From assembly GCA_902729315.2 (NCBI GenBank), contig LR746275.1:3488001-3552000 (forward strand): a stretch of DNA of 64,000 nt. The letters run 5' to 3'. Source of the stretch: Spirodela intermedia (lineage: Eukaryota; Streptophyta; Magnoliopsida; Alismatales; Araceae). The notes beneath the pieces are model-generated. The model searched no databases and was not told the origin of the DNA. It saw only the letters and a program-made list of their open reading frames with translations. Shown piece by piece: positions 36,694-49,162 of the stretch (position 1 is the first letter of the stretch; every line of letters starts with the position of its first letter). Both the position numbers and the translations under genes were made by a program.

Positions 36694-37284
36694 TCAATCG
36701 ATCGGATCCTTCGCCGTTTCTAGAGCTCTTGCCGCAATATTCCTCTGACTTTTCTTGTTCGAACCTCCTTTCTTGGTCCACCGACGGCCAGTTGCCGCAA
36801 CTAGGCTCTGACTTTCTGGGGATAAACCCACCTTGGTTGACTGAAACTGGCGCACCGTCCGGTCAACGCCCTTCGATTTCCGTAATTCCTCAGACTCTCC
36901 TCCCAGTTTCCCACGGTGCCAAACGTTGAGGAACAGCGCCTCCAACGGGACGAAAACGTCAAGGGGGAGCAGCACCTCCTCCAGCTCGTCCTGGTCGAGG
37001 TCCTCAAAGTCGCCATCCTCATAGACGACTCTGTACCACTTCATCTCCGAGTCAAAGTCAACCACCTTGCCCCAATAATATCTGCCACCAAACAACTTGT
37101 ACACCTCTCTTCCTTCGAACCACCTGCCGAAATACGGCTCCTGGGGTGCTTCTCCATGATTCATGGAGCTCGGCGGAGTGGGAGGGGATCCATCTGTGGA
37201 CATTTCTGGCAGCCCATTGACGCAGACGGCTGGTTCTCCAACCACTTGGAACACAGATGAAGATGACGACTCCGCCTCCCCCAT
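36694..37284 (-). CDS. Small Tudor-like domain protein (database 'dirigent protein 17-like')
   Basis: Single-exon ORF of 196 residues. A conserved N-terminal block VVGEPAVCVNGLP is followed by FGRWFEGREVYKLFGGRYYW and then GKVVDFDSEMKWYRVVYEDG with DFEDLDQDELEEVLLPLD. This aromatic, acidic beta-barrel pattern resembles Tudor/PWWP-type domains that read chromatin marks or guide protein contacts. Plant homologues are widely named dirigent protein 17-like, but I see no dirigent beta-barrel and no signal peptide. The basic C-terminus (RRWTKKGGSNKKSQRN) could direct nuclear import. Function unknown. Confidence 0.75.
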   Translation of the reverse strand: MGEAESSSSSVFQVVGEPAVCVNGLPEMSTDGSPPTPPSSMNHGEAPQEPYFGRWFEGREVYKLFGGRYYWGKVVDFDSEMKWYRVVYEDGDFEDLDQDELEEVLLPLDVFVPLEALFLNVWHRGKLGGESEELRKSKGVDRTVRQFQSTKVGLSPESQSLVAATGRRWTKKGGSNKKSQRNIAARALETAKDPID

Positions 37285-38479
37285 TTCACTGGTTCTTTCT
37301 GGCTTGATAACTGATCACCGATTGTACCCCGGCGTCACTGCGGACAACATGCCATTAAAAAGCATCTGAGGCGGAATAATGAGAAGAAACTGTAGGGTGA
37401 TCGAGGCCATTAATGGGGTTCCTCGAAGAACTGAAACTACGGAATGGAAAAAGATGAATAAATATTTTTAACAAAAATCATAATAAACTATGATCTATAG
37501 AACGCAAATGAAGAACAGTGAAACTGCTCGTATAAAACAGTATAAAAATCTGATCTTCAATGAAATGGGTACATATTGATCTGGTGCCTCACTTGACATC
37601 ACTCAAACCCAGATTCAGCATTCCCATCCATCTCCTCCTCACCACCATCTCACTCAAAACGCACATTGAGAGAAATTCTGATCTAAGAAAGCCAACTCTA
37701 CACAGTACAAAGATGGTAGAGAATCCACAGAAACACAGGGTAAAGTCTGAACCATCTGAAAGTAGATAAAACCATGTCCTAGTATAACCAGCCATGAAAG
37801 TAATCCTATGAGGCCTGCAAGAAATAAATGCTAACCCAGCATTAAATCTGTCCCGGGTTCATCCAATGCAGCTAGCTTTCCGAATAAGCTTCCCTAAATC
37901 TCCTGCATTTTTTACACAGCTACAGTGTTCAATTGATTGAGTAATGTTATCGGTGTGAAACTGTGCTGAGCCCTGAGCAGACTTGAGTGATTCTGGCAAA
38001 TACCTCCCCTTTATGTGTTTCCAGTGTTCTAAGTATTAACGATCGTAGCGCGATGATTAAGAAATAAAGATTAAAACATTATGATTCCTCAATTTTTCGG
38101 ATTCAATCCGCCACCACGTTTCCATGATTTTGACCTGCTGATCTACAATAGATACAGTCGGCGAGATGAACAGATCGTCGATTACATCTAACAGGAGAAA
38201 GGTCAGATTATCAGTCTTATGTGAAAGCAGCGGATAACTAAAGATCGCCGCCTTACGCTGATAGCGGAGACGATTGAGCAGCCAGAAACGTCCTCATGTG
38301 GAGGCCTCCGTCCACCGATGAGGATAGGTATCCGACAAACAAAAACAGAAGGATGCGAAGTGGTAAATGACGATGAGAGGGCGGCAACCTAAGAAAATGG
38401 CATATTAGGGAAGAGGAAAGGCACAGAGAAATCCGCAGACATCACCGACAAGAGTGAAACCTTCTTCGGCACCGCAGAC

Positions 38480-38516
<37 letters not shown>

Positions 38517-41143
38517 AGGGCTTCATGGAGTACAGACCTTTGTCATCTGATGCAGTCGTACCGTAGATATGATCCTGACTGCCTGACAACGAGTGGAGAT
38601 CGGGAAGGGCCAATATCTTCCCGAGAAGAAAGCTTCGCCTGAGGAGGTTAGAGTCTCCGGTTACGACCGCGGCGGCGGCGGCGAACCAGGGGCGGCAAGC
38701 GGTAAGGTGTTCCGATCTGCAACCGCCTACCCTCCGTCCCAAATACAGGATCGGCCCATTTTTAAAGTTGGGCTTTTTAACGGCCCACTGGGAAGAACAG
38801 GCCCGGTAAAAATTCATGTGCTTAATAATTATTCTTGAACTCATTATCACTACCAGAAATTAAGCCCATTCTAGACGGCTATCCATTTTCCCGGGAGTCT
38901 CCATCCGAATGGATGCTTACCTGGCAATCGACGTGGCTAGCCACGTGGGCTCCTTTTGCTACGGTCAGGTCGGGCCACATGGAGTTTGGACTCGATTTGG
39001 CCCATTTGGCCCAATAGTGACCCGCCTAAACCTTATTTAATAATTCAAACCCAGATTAAGCCAAGAACAAAGGATCGGCCTTCATGACCGACTGCTCAGC
39101 TGGAGGCAAATCCAGGACACGTGGAAAGGGCCACGTATTTTTATAATGCGCATCCGGCCCATTAAAAAATTGGCCCATTTCCCCAAACTCATGTCCAGCT
39201 GGAGATGAAGTGGTTAGATTTCTCTTCTCTACCCATTTATTTTCTCAAATACATTAAAATATAAATAATCGTCGAGAAAAATCGGACCGAATCGTAAGTA
39301 CTTTAATAATTTAAATTACATTATTGGGCTGGATTTTCAGAATTTTAGATGGAGTGATTCTGTTTGAAAATTTTGGTCGGAAGATATCGTCGGTGGCGGA
39401 TTCTGTCTTCCCGGCAGGATCATATCTCCGTCCGGCTCATCTAGCCTCTCAGAGCCTGCCGCTCAGGTTCCGAGGGCTTCTCTCTCTCTCTCCCCATCTC
39501 TCTCTATCGCTATCTATCTCTTTCTCTCTCTCTTCTCGCTCGCCGTGGCCTGTACGAGAGGTCGTTGGGAATGTGCAGATGGAGCTGGATATAACGTGTG
39601 GGGGAAGGGGTAGTTGGGTGCCGACGCTGTGAGGGACGACGAGGGGGAACGTCACGTCAGCCGCGATCTTCACGGAGTTTTCCTCCATCTCACTCCTCCC
39701 ATGTCCTTCCTCCCGGCGCCGCTGTCACGTCCCCTCTACTCACCACCCTTCTCTCTCTCAGCATGCTTACGTTTACATGATGTCGTCTCGCTTCGGCCCT
39801 TCTCTACCCTTCTCTGCTCTCTATGCTCCAATGCGCAGGCGGGCTATGAGAGGTCTCCTCCTAGTGAAAGCTGATGCCTTCGGGCACCTGGAGGAGATGG
39901 GGGCGGTGTTCTTCTCGGACCCCATGACAGTGACAAAAGAATCTACGATGCGGGTATCATATAACATATAAAAATCTCTGGCACTGATCACGGTGCTCTC
40001 TCTCTCTCTGTCTCTCTCTATCTCTTCTCTCTCTTCTCTCTCTTCTCTCTCTTCTCTCTATCTGTCTGTGCTCCTCGGCTCTAGGTGCTACGCTCCGACG
40101 GGAAAGGTCAGGTGCCTGCTAGTGGGTAGACCAGCATGCTTTCACAGGCCCTCGATCGAAAGAATGCCTGCCGCATTTAAGGCGTGGGTACCATAATATC
40201 GTGCGAATTCTGATAAAATAGTTATCTTGGCATTAATGCCGAGGACCCGAGTCGGGAGGTGGCGAAACTCGGACGAGTGTGCTGAAGCGAGTTACGCCTC
40301 ACCGAAGATGAGATCTGGTGTTGTGAGAAGATGTTTTGGAAGATTTTTTTATCCCCGCTGATGCGGGGGAGTACGCTGATAGATCAATCGGCTCGTCTTT
40401 GACCGGACGTTGGGCGTTGACTATGTTGATCACGTGTTCGGCCCTCCTTGGTGGTGCACGTCTCTGAGTCACCAAAGAGAAAGTCCCCCCCTCCGTCATA
40501 ATCCGGGTGCAACCGCATCGTCTCTCTATACATATGCCTACATCTCTTTCTCTCTCTCTAGCTAGGGAACTATGCCACAACACTGCGTGGAGAGAGAGAT
40601 CACGATAGGAGTGCGGTGAAGAAGAGAGCGGATAAGGCGAGATTCGCTTTGGCCAGGGCAGTCAAGATGAAAGCTTGAGGAGGGAGTAAGAATGTTTCGC
40701 CGCTCTCGTGTGAGGGGGAGGCATGCAAGATGAGAAAAGCCGCCGCCTTTTTTAATTCTTCACTTTTCCCACGGCAAACCGACGAGGAGCCGCCTGCGTG
40801 TCATTCCGACCCATCAACGACCCATCCATAAGCCTACCTCACTCTCTCTCTCTCTCTCTCAAAGAGGGGGGGGGGGCAGGAGCCAAAGGGCAAAGAGTGT
40901 AGCACAAATTGAATGGCAGTTCAGAACAACATCAGCATGACAGAACCAGACCCGCTCTCTCTTCCCCCATTCCCACCGACGTTTTATACTTCCCCAATTG
41001 CACCTCGCTCTCCAAATCCCTTTTGTCTCTTCGCCCTCCTCCCCTTCCTTTCTTGTTGTTTCCTCTCTCTCTCTCTCTCTCTATCTATCTGTCTATCCTA
41101 TCTGAGATCTACCTTCTCCATTTCCATCTCTAAAATAGTAGGA
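37285..41143. other. 3.9-kb intergenic region: Tudor-like promoter side and WOX3 upstream region
   Basis: 37.3-38.7 kb is probably leader, introns and promoter of the minus-strand Tudor-like gene, with a (GA)n run at about 38480-38513. 38.74-39.2 kb is dense in GGCCCA/TGGGCC site II-like words. 39.48-39.55 kb and 39.99-40.07 kb are CT tracts. TTGAC W-box cores cluster near 40398-40427. From 40913 an open frame runs without a stop into the WOX3-like coding sequence. No other gene is recognised. Confidence 0.5.
38738..39200. promoter_or_regulatory. Cluster of site II-like (TGGGCC/GGCCCA) motifs
   Basis: Repeated GGCCCATT, GGCCCACT, TGGCCCATTTGGCCC and related words occur over ~460 bp, together with CCACGTGG G-box cores (about 38940). 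Site II elements bind TCP factors in promoters of growth-related plant genes. The cluster is about 1.5 kb upstream of the Tudor-like start codon, so assigning it to that gene requires a long leader or intron and is inference. Confidence 0.4.
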
Positions 41144-41750
41144 ATGCCTCAGGCTCCTTCGACAAGGTGGTGCCCGACACCAGAGCAGCTGATGATGCTG
41201 GAGGAGATGTACAGGGGCGGCCTCAGGACTCCAAATGCCTTGCAGATACAGAGCATAACTGCCCATCTCTCATACTATGGGAAGATAGAGGGCAAGAACG
41301 TGTTCTACTGGTTCCAGAACCACAAGGCAAGGGACCGGCAGAAGCTCCGGAAGAGGCTCAACAGACACCACCAGATGCTTCCACAGCAGCACTATCTCGC
41401 CCAACAGCCCTTTCCTACTAACCACCAGATAGAGGCGTCCTATGGATTTCTGCGCCAGGCCTCGCCCCAGTTTCTTCAACAGGTCTTCACCTCTCTCTCC
41501 CCCCCCTCTCTCCATCCCTTTCTTGCTTAATGATAGATAAGAGACTCTGCAGTCCGTTATTTTAGGGTTTTACCTCTCACGGGTTTTCATGTCCATCTAT
41601 CGAGATCTCCTCGAGTTATCTGTCAGCACAAAGAAGTGGAAAGGGATTCTAGGGTTTCAGTTGCCTGATAAAATTTTGCGCTTTCTTATAGTCCGCACGA
41701 ACTCCTTCCGTTTTCCTCTCCATCATCATATTCTTCTTCTTCTTCTTCTT

Positions 41751-41800
<50 letters not shown>

Positions 41801-42115
41801 CTCATCGTGGACATGGGGAAATTTATTATGTATTCTTTCCTGGATGCGTAGGGTCTTCGCGAGGAAGTAGCCGAGGCGATGAGCCTGATTAGCAAGCATG
41901 GAAGGTGCGAGAGAGAGGAAGAGCAGCAAAGGTCAGTGGAGACGAGCCCCATGACTTCTGGGTACGAGTGGAGGATGTTGACGGGAGCAAGTACGGGAGC
42001 TCCCTCTTCTTGCAGGCCTCTGAGAACCCTGGATCTTTTCCCCACCCGAATAACTGGCCTTAGAGGGGACGGCATCGGCTCTAAGTCCTCTTCCTGCTCC
42101 GCGTCGACTAAGTAG
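41144..42115 (+). CDS. WUSCHEL-related homeobox protein, WOX3-like
   Basis: Two exons, 41144-41482 and 41852-42115, giving 200 residues. The homeodomain starts immediately ([20 protein letters not shown]) and contains the WOX-specific [20 protein letters not shown] recognition helix at residues ~46-65, then [10 protein letters not shown]. The C-terminus has the WUS box TLDLFP, required for repression and stem-cell functions, in the context [18 protein letters not shown], and ends SSSCSAST, which I associate with the WOX3 (PRS/NARROW LEAF) group. WOX3 genes promote lateral-organ margin growth. The intron carries (TTC)n and (TCG)n runs. I start at 41144 because WOX3 proteins begin MPQxPSTRW, but an upstream AUG at 40913 is open and in frame. 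Confidence 0.92.
41731..41800. repeat. (TTC)n-(TCG)n compound microsatellite
   Basis: About 20 bp of TTC followed by about 48 bp of TCG/CGT repeat in the WOX3-like intron, just before the splice acceptor region. Confidence 0.95.
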
Positions 42116-42144
42116 ATGCAGCTTGCGGATGCCATAGCTCGATG

Positions 42145-42202
<58 letters not shown>

Positions 42203-42205
42203 CTC

Positions 42206-42239
<34 letters not shown>

Positions 42240-44173
42240 CATCTTTCTCTCGTAGCAACAAGTGCATTCGGCCATGTGATTGGAGACTCTCCTTTTCGAG
42301 CTGTCTATCTAAATGTAGAATTAGATAGAGATATTTTTCTCTTTAGTTGAAGAAATCAATCAACCTGGCAAAACTCTTTCTCTCTCTCTTTCTCTTCTTC
42401 TCGCTCTACGGGGGCGTAGCCGTCGTTCACGCAAAAGTTTTTAAATGGACGTCTTCATCTGCTAGCCCTCGACATTTCTCTGTTCGTCTCGTTTCCGCTG
42501 TCAGGCCTCCAAAGGCTGCCGGGGAAGCCGATAATTCTGCCGACCGTGGACAGAAAGACTGGCATTTCAGGTCAACTAGATTTCCCACAGACACCATAAC
42601 CCCGATGGCAGCGCATGAGCCACCTTGTTAACATCCCCAGTCTTTCCTTTCATGGCAGTGCTATACCGTTTGAACCCTAAGATGGTCCTACAAGGGAAAG
42701 AACAAATCGTTTCTCCTAGAGGATCGCCATATCCTTGTCCGTATCTCCCCAGTACTTCGATATCCTGTCCCTATCCTAGTTTGTGGTAACTTCCCACAGA
42801 GGAGGAGAAGAGAAAGAAAGACACGAAGGGGGGAATAGGGTGGAGAGAGAAAGAGAGAGAGAGGCAGGAATAGTGAATTGTTTTATTCGAGTGAAGGCGG
42901 AACTGATGCTGAAACAGAAAGGTGTGACCTGCCGAGCTATAAAATCGTGTTCGTCTTGTCTTGGACGTCGAAACACCGTAAATTTTATCAACCTGCGCCT
43001 GCATTTCGGATCTCATGTCTTCTCAGCCATCCATCGGCCAGAAGCTCTTTCTCCATCCGTCCTCTTCAACCCCCATGGATTCCATCTTCTTTATTCCCTC
43101 TGTGGGGGGAGAGAGAGAGAGAGAGAGCCTTCATTCTCTCTTCTTCTAATCGGGTAGAGTTAATGCCCGTCCTCTTCGTTCCCCCTTCCCACCATTCCAC
43201 ACACTGCAGACTCTAGTCTCTATAAGAGATTTCAGACGCAGAGCAGGAGCAGCAGGACTTGTAGAATCAGCCTTTATTATCCCTTCAGACTAGTCAACAC
43301 GAAGGGAAAGGGGCCAGCACTCGGCATGTAAGCGAAGATTTCCTCGCCTTCGAAAGCTGCCGCGGCGGCCTGCGTATTTACGCCAAGGCAATCGTTCAAG
43401 AAGACAGTGAGAAGTTTTTCCACAGAACATTGATTACCCACCTGAGCCGTCACCGCTTATTTATTATCTGATCCACGGCGGCCTCTTTATCCCCGCCGAC
43501 AGATGTGAGTATTCGTGAATCCTTCGTGTTCAAAGCTGACAACACCGCGAAGAAGAACAGGAGGAAGAAGAACACGAAGAAGACAGATCGTGATGGTTTG
43601 GGGCGAGGAAGAAGGCTGTGAGAATCTAGGAGTCGATCTTATCCCGGTCGGTGGTGCCATTCGGCTTATTACCCTGTTTGTAGTTTCTAAATTTAGCCTA
43701 GACTGCCGGAACGGATTGAAGGCATTAATTTCACACGCGTTCAAATCATCGGGCTTAATGTAAAATTACTCAATACAATAAAACCTTTGAGGGGTTGATT
43801 TAATGACATCCTAGTGACTATTTTAGTTCGATTGGGTCACCAAACTCGGACCCAATCTTAATAGCAATATTATCTCTATAAAAATGTCCTTGATTTTAAA
43901 TCAATCAGTATGGAATTGTTCACAAAACCATCACTAAAACGGAATCCACTTTCATCCCAAAGTTTGGTTTCTCCTCTTGAATTGATGATGCTTGGATGTA
44001 TTGGCTATGTCGAAGTGTTCGAGTGATTGTTATTTTCTCATTTGGAAAATCCGTCACCCCAAACCCAAATGACAATAAGTAAATTAGGCATGTTTTTATG
44101 ACCATTGGTTCATTTTAAAAATGTAAGTGAATATGAAACTATTCACCATATAACTATTTGATAACTGGTTAGT
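42116..44173. other. WOX3 3' flank and intergenic DNA, no gene
   Basis: A compound (CT)n-(CTAT)n microsatellite opens the region. CT and GA short runs recur at about 42380, 42843-42863 and 43110-43128. 43.75-44.17 kb is AT-rich. No ORF resembles a known protein. Confidence 0.5.
42147..42244. repeat. (CT)n-(CTAT)n compound microsatellite
   Basis: About 50 bp of CT followed by about 35 bp of CTAT, 30 bp past the WOX3-like stop codon and probably in its 3' UTR. Confidence 0.95.
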
Positions 44174-45300
44174 GTTTGATAATGGTATCAGACTCCCAAC
44201 CCACTAAGACTTATTACTTATCTCTCCTTCTCATCTCTCCTATATAAGAGTCATGTCTTTTATCTTTTGAAACTATATAGATTTTAGGATTTTGCTATTT
44301 AGTGTCAACATGATATCAGAGCTCTAAGTCCCTTCATCATCCTCCTCTTCTTTGATGCGTCGTCTCTGGTGCACCGCTCTCTTCTTCGTTGGCTTCTTCT
44401 CTCTTTGGGCGGCTCTTTAGCCTCAACCCTCTTTTCTCTTCCAGCATTGTCATCTTTATCGTTACTCTACTTCTCTTTTTGGTGTTATCTCACCCCCCTC
44501 TGTCGCCTACCTCTAAGTCCTTTGAGCTTCTTCCAACTAGTGTTCTGTCTTTTCTAGTGGTTCTTTTGACTCGTCACTCTATCATGGCACAACTTACTCA
44601 ATCAACGTACAATTTCAACGACTATAATTATACGTCATGGGTATCTAGCTTCGAGCTTTTTCTTAGATTTCATAGTTTCCTCTATTACCTCTCAGATGAC
44701 CCACCTGGCCTTCGAGAACCCCTCGTACGTGACATAGTCATAGCTCGACTTAGTTGTCATTACATGAATGCTTCAAAACATTGAGCCAAATATTGTCAAG
44801 CTACTAGCATGCATCACTTCGATTTGTCTCCTAAGACTCACTATGAAGATCATGTACATCAACCGAATGAACATCAATCAAGTTGTGGAGATCTTTGAGT
44901 TTATTCTCTCTTATAAATAAGGCAATCTCTCTCTTCAAGCCCACTATAATCACCTCCAAGCCCTCATTTAAAAGGTTGATATCTATCAACCCCATACTAT
45001 TGATCTTTTCAGTCACCCTCTAGCAATACCCAGGAGTTTTATATTGGGATTTATCTTAGTAGACATTTGTCCGTCACATCTTAGATTTGAAGGGATGTTC
45101 TCTCTAAAAATCATGTGTCTGATCTCATCTCTATCTTCTTGGCAGCCCTTCGGTCACCACTAATATGCCCGTCCACTCCTTTTCTTCCTCTCTAAGCACC
45201 ACACTTTACTCCTTCGAGGCTTTTGCCATTGCTACTCTATGGATGCAACACCTTTCCTCCATGTCCTTATTATGAGAAGTAGAATCATCCAGTTACTAAG
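44174..45300 (+). mobile_element. Truncated Ty1/copia retrotransposon: LTR end, PBS and gag relic
   Basis: A likely 5' LTR ends at GTGTCAACA (44310). It carries a TATA box in CTATATAAGAG (about 44240) and is followed at once by TGATATCAGAGC, a near match to the initiator-Met tRNA primer-binding site TGGTATCAGAGC of plant copia elements. An ORF from the ATG at 44584 begins MAQLTQSTYNFNDYNYTSWV and includes ELFLRFHSFLYYLSDDPP, matching the start of copia gag (a WSxxFxxFL...GHLxxDPP pattern). Frameshifts follow, with recognisable gag pieces until about 45160. No protease, integrase, RT or 3' LTR is seen, so it is a 5' fragment. The LTR 5' end (about 44174) is a guess. Confidence 0.7.
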
Positions 45301-48300
45301 TGTTATTCTAATTATCTGAGATGACCCATCAATCAAAGTTTGATAACCTTAGATGGTTAAGTTATTTGAAGCCTAGTTAGAGATAAATTTGAACTAACTT
45401 GTGTAAGCTTTTTAAAGTGAATAATTGAACAGTAGGACTCAACCCACTACACTTATCTATGTTATTATCAAATTGAGAGGGACTTATGTCAATTTGAACT
45501 AGATCCAAATTTAACCTAATTAATATACATTATTACGCTCTACACCAAGTGAGTTAACTCACTTACGATAATAAAGTAAAAAAATGTCAATTTTATAAAA
45601 AACAATTCTTAAACACTGAAAAATATTTTTTCAAATGTTAGAATAAAGTATTGACAATTTTAACAATGGTTTTTTTTAATTTAGTATAATTTTTTATTTT
45701 ATGATATATACTAATACCTTAATTTTATTTGTATATTAATATATAAATATAAAACAAACTAAGAAGAAACCATGTACTCTGAATATTAAAGTGATTCAAT
45801 CAAACTCTTTTACTCTACATCCACTTTTAACGACTACACCTAGATTCTTCTATTTAAATACTAGAATACAATTGACTTATGAGCTCATGTCTCCTTTACA
45901 CTATAAACTCTTAAAATTTATGTGAGCACATCACATGTCACACTCGATGTTTAACACGGAATAGGTGTTAAGAAGGACTTGAGATCTCCACAAGAGTTGA
46001 ATTAATCAACCAAATATATAACGTGTTCATTGCAAGATGGTCATCCTAACACACTATAGATTTAAATATAAATGAAGAACGAGTTTACCACAAGGTACAA
46101 AAGTAATTTTTGTGCAACAAGAGTTGATGAAAGTCTCAAGAGGTGCTGGGCTGAAGGAGGAAGCTGTTGAAATCATGGTAATGTCTATAACTCATTTGAA
46201 ACAATCAAAATTTTCCCTTGATCCTCAAAGAGTTGAAAAAGTTGATGGATATAAGAGACATCACTAGAAGCAACATGCTTCATCTAAAATTCATGTCTTT
46301 CTTTCATACCCTAATTTTAGGTGAAATGTAATTTTTATAAACAGGCTATATCACTCTTTTTTTGACATGATTGGTTCAAATGGTTAAGTTAAAGTGGGTA
46401 TAAATAAGACATACACATATTCTAGAAAATATAAAGAAACAACCATAAAGAATGAAAAACTCATAACTCTCTTAATACTTAAAGTTTTTATGAATTATTT
46501 TTAGCTCTATATTCCTCTTTGGATGAGCTTTTCATATAATGGTCAATACCTATAATTATGACATATTTTATAAGATAAAAGATATTTTAGTAGGAAGGGT
46601 CAACTTACTATTTTACCTATGTCCAAACATAGTAAACTAATAATCTTGTAAAATCAATAACAAATCAATAAATTAATTATTTCTCTAAATTTCATTTTAT
46701 TTGACTCATTCAATTACCTTTTATTTGTTACAAATATGATTGTATGTGTGAAGTCATTTGATACATAAAATTTAATTATTAAGGCTTACATGTAGGACTA
46801 TATCATATTCACATCACATATTTTTATTGTCTTTATACTCACACGATGTAATAATTATATCATTGACGAGAATTTGAAACATAATTAAATATTTCTTATA
46901 ATCTAGATTTTAGTTTGAAATAATCTATACTCTTTAATTCCATATAATGCATCAATATCTAATTAAATTTACATGACATGTTATCAATTTCACAGTTTAT
47001 GAATGAGTTAGATTTACAATGCTGAAATTCTTACTACAACTTTAACTTAGTTAACACTAAATGGAATAGTTTCATCTATGTGACCTCTTCCCCCACGTAG
47101 TTCACATCATTTACAAAGTTTTCACTAGGTAGATTTGTATCATCCAAGTGGCCTTAATTTGTGTTATAATCAAGTAGGCCCATTTTTGTGATCATAAGTT
47201 CAAATTTAATGTGATATATTGATTGCAAGTTGGATATTTTGGTCAAGGAAGACAATCACAGATTTAATATATGTAGTCAAATAACGACCATTGGATCTCA
47301 TTCCATCGTAAACCCATTATATCAACTATTATGTGGACTTATTATGCATTTATGAGCGTATCTTGATTCGTAATGTGACCCATAGAAACGGTGGGCCCTC
47401 CTTTCTGGTGGGCCTCTCTTATTTTGGGCTCTTGCTGATTAAATCAGCCGAGTTGAACTGGGCCTCGATTAGGTTGCTAAGACACAAGAAGACTCTCACA
47501 CCCAATTTCAATCGTTATTTGGTGCTAAAGATTTGGGCTTTCATGTTTGGGCCGGGCTCAATCTGGCCAGAAATTTGTGGGCTGACAGTGAGCGCTACAA
47601 GCCCGCAAATTGTATTTATTGGATATTTTCAAGCCGTTTGCTGGTGGGCTTGCCACGTGTATGCAAGGGTAAAAATGGAAAATGAGGTAATGGCACGGCC
47701 GTTATCGAGTTTAACAGAAAAAACTAGGTAAAGATGGCGACGGCGTTTTACATCTTCTCCTGCGTCAGAATTTCCATGAAAACAGAGCATCGGAGGAGCA
47801 AGAAGACGGAGATGAAGGCTCGATGGGTGGTCATCTGTGACTAATGCGGATGGATGGGGCTGTTCATGGATAGCATGCCGAGGCAATGCCCCCAAAATTC
47901 TGGGTCGCCGGCGTGAAGCTCGTCCTCCGGCGACGGCGAACCGGCGGCGACTTTCCTCCGCTTCTCCATTCCTCGCGAAAGTCCCTCTGACGCGTGGCCG
48001 GAATTCCGCTGGCGTCTTCTTGTACGCGTAGTGGTCCGAAAAAGAGGTACGGAAGAGGAAGAGGAGAGGGGAAGAGAAGGGGGAGCGATGGGCACCGTGG
48101 TCTTCTTCTGGAAGTTTCTCTGGTTCTGCCCACTTCTGTACTTGACGATTTTCTCCTTCCTCTCCTCGTCGCTGTACCGCCCAACTCTCCCGGCACCAGC
48201 CGCCGCCGTCGCCGGCGGTCAATCTCCCGCTTGCTGATCTCCTGTGCAGAGAGAAACGCCTCGAGTGAGGAAGCCAATTGGCCATAGAAGTCGCCACCGG

Positions 48301-48455
48301 CGCCGGAAGAGAACGGACGCCATCCGCCGCGGACGGTGTGGGCTAACGACCTTGGCTGCTGGGTCATGGCGGTGTGGGATGGTAGCAAGAATGGAGGGGA
48401 AGGAGGTGCGGGCTTTATGCTTCTTGTCCCATGGAGAGGCCGTTTTGACGATGAC

Positions 48456-48630
<175 letters not shown>

Positions 48631-48639
<9 letters not shown>

Positions 48640-48749
48640 GTATACGTATAACATATTTGAGTGGGACCCAACGATCAAGGAGGACGCAAGTATACTCCAG
48701 AGAGAGATAGAGACAGAGAGCATACGTATAATATATTTGAGTGGGCCCC
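48631..48749. repeat. Direct repeat pair, ~39 bp at 80-bp spacing
   Basis: AGACAGAGAG followed by TATACGTATAACATATTTGA at 48631-48669 recurs at 48711-48749 with a few substitutions (CATACGTATAATATATTTGA). It is a local duplication at the edge of the GA satellite. Confidence 0.85.
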
Positions 48750-49162
48750 CAAAAATCATAGTTATCAGGAGGCGAGGAAAATGAGGAAGAAAGCGACAGA
48801 GAAATAACTTCGGAACCAGAAGAAACTAAACAGGACGGAGAGTGAGAGATTAGCCGAAATTAATTTTTAAAATAAATAAGGTATTTCATATAAACTAATG
48901 CGCGAGTTGGGTGAATTTGAAAAAAAAAAACAAAAACAAAAACCAAATAACGATAGTAAGGGGCAGGGGAGACAAAGGCCCGGGATCTCTACACAGGTCG
49001 TGATAAAAGGCCCGGGATCTCGATCCTTCTCGGGATCTTGCTCCTCCGACGACGATCTGGGCGGGAAACCCGTGGCAGACGACGACGGCGGCGGCGGCGG
49101 CGGCGGCGGCAGAAATTGGCGGAGGCACAGAGAGTAGGAGGAGGCCGCCAGAGTTGACCGGA

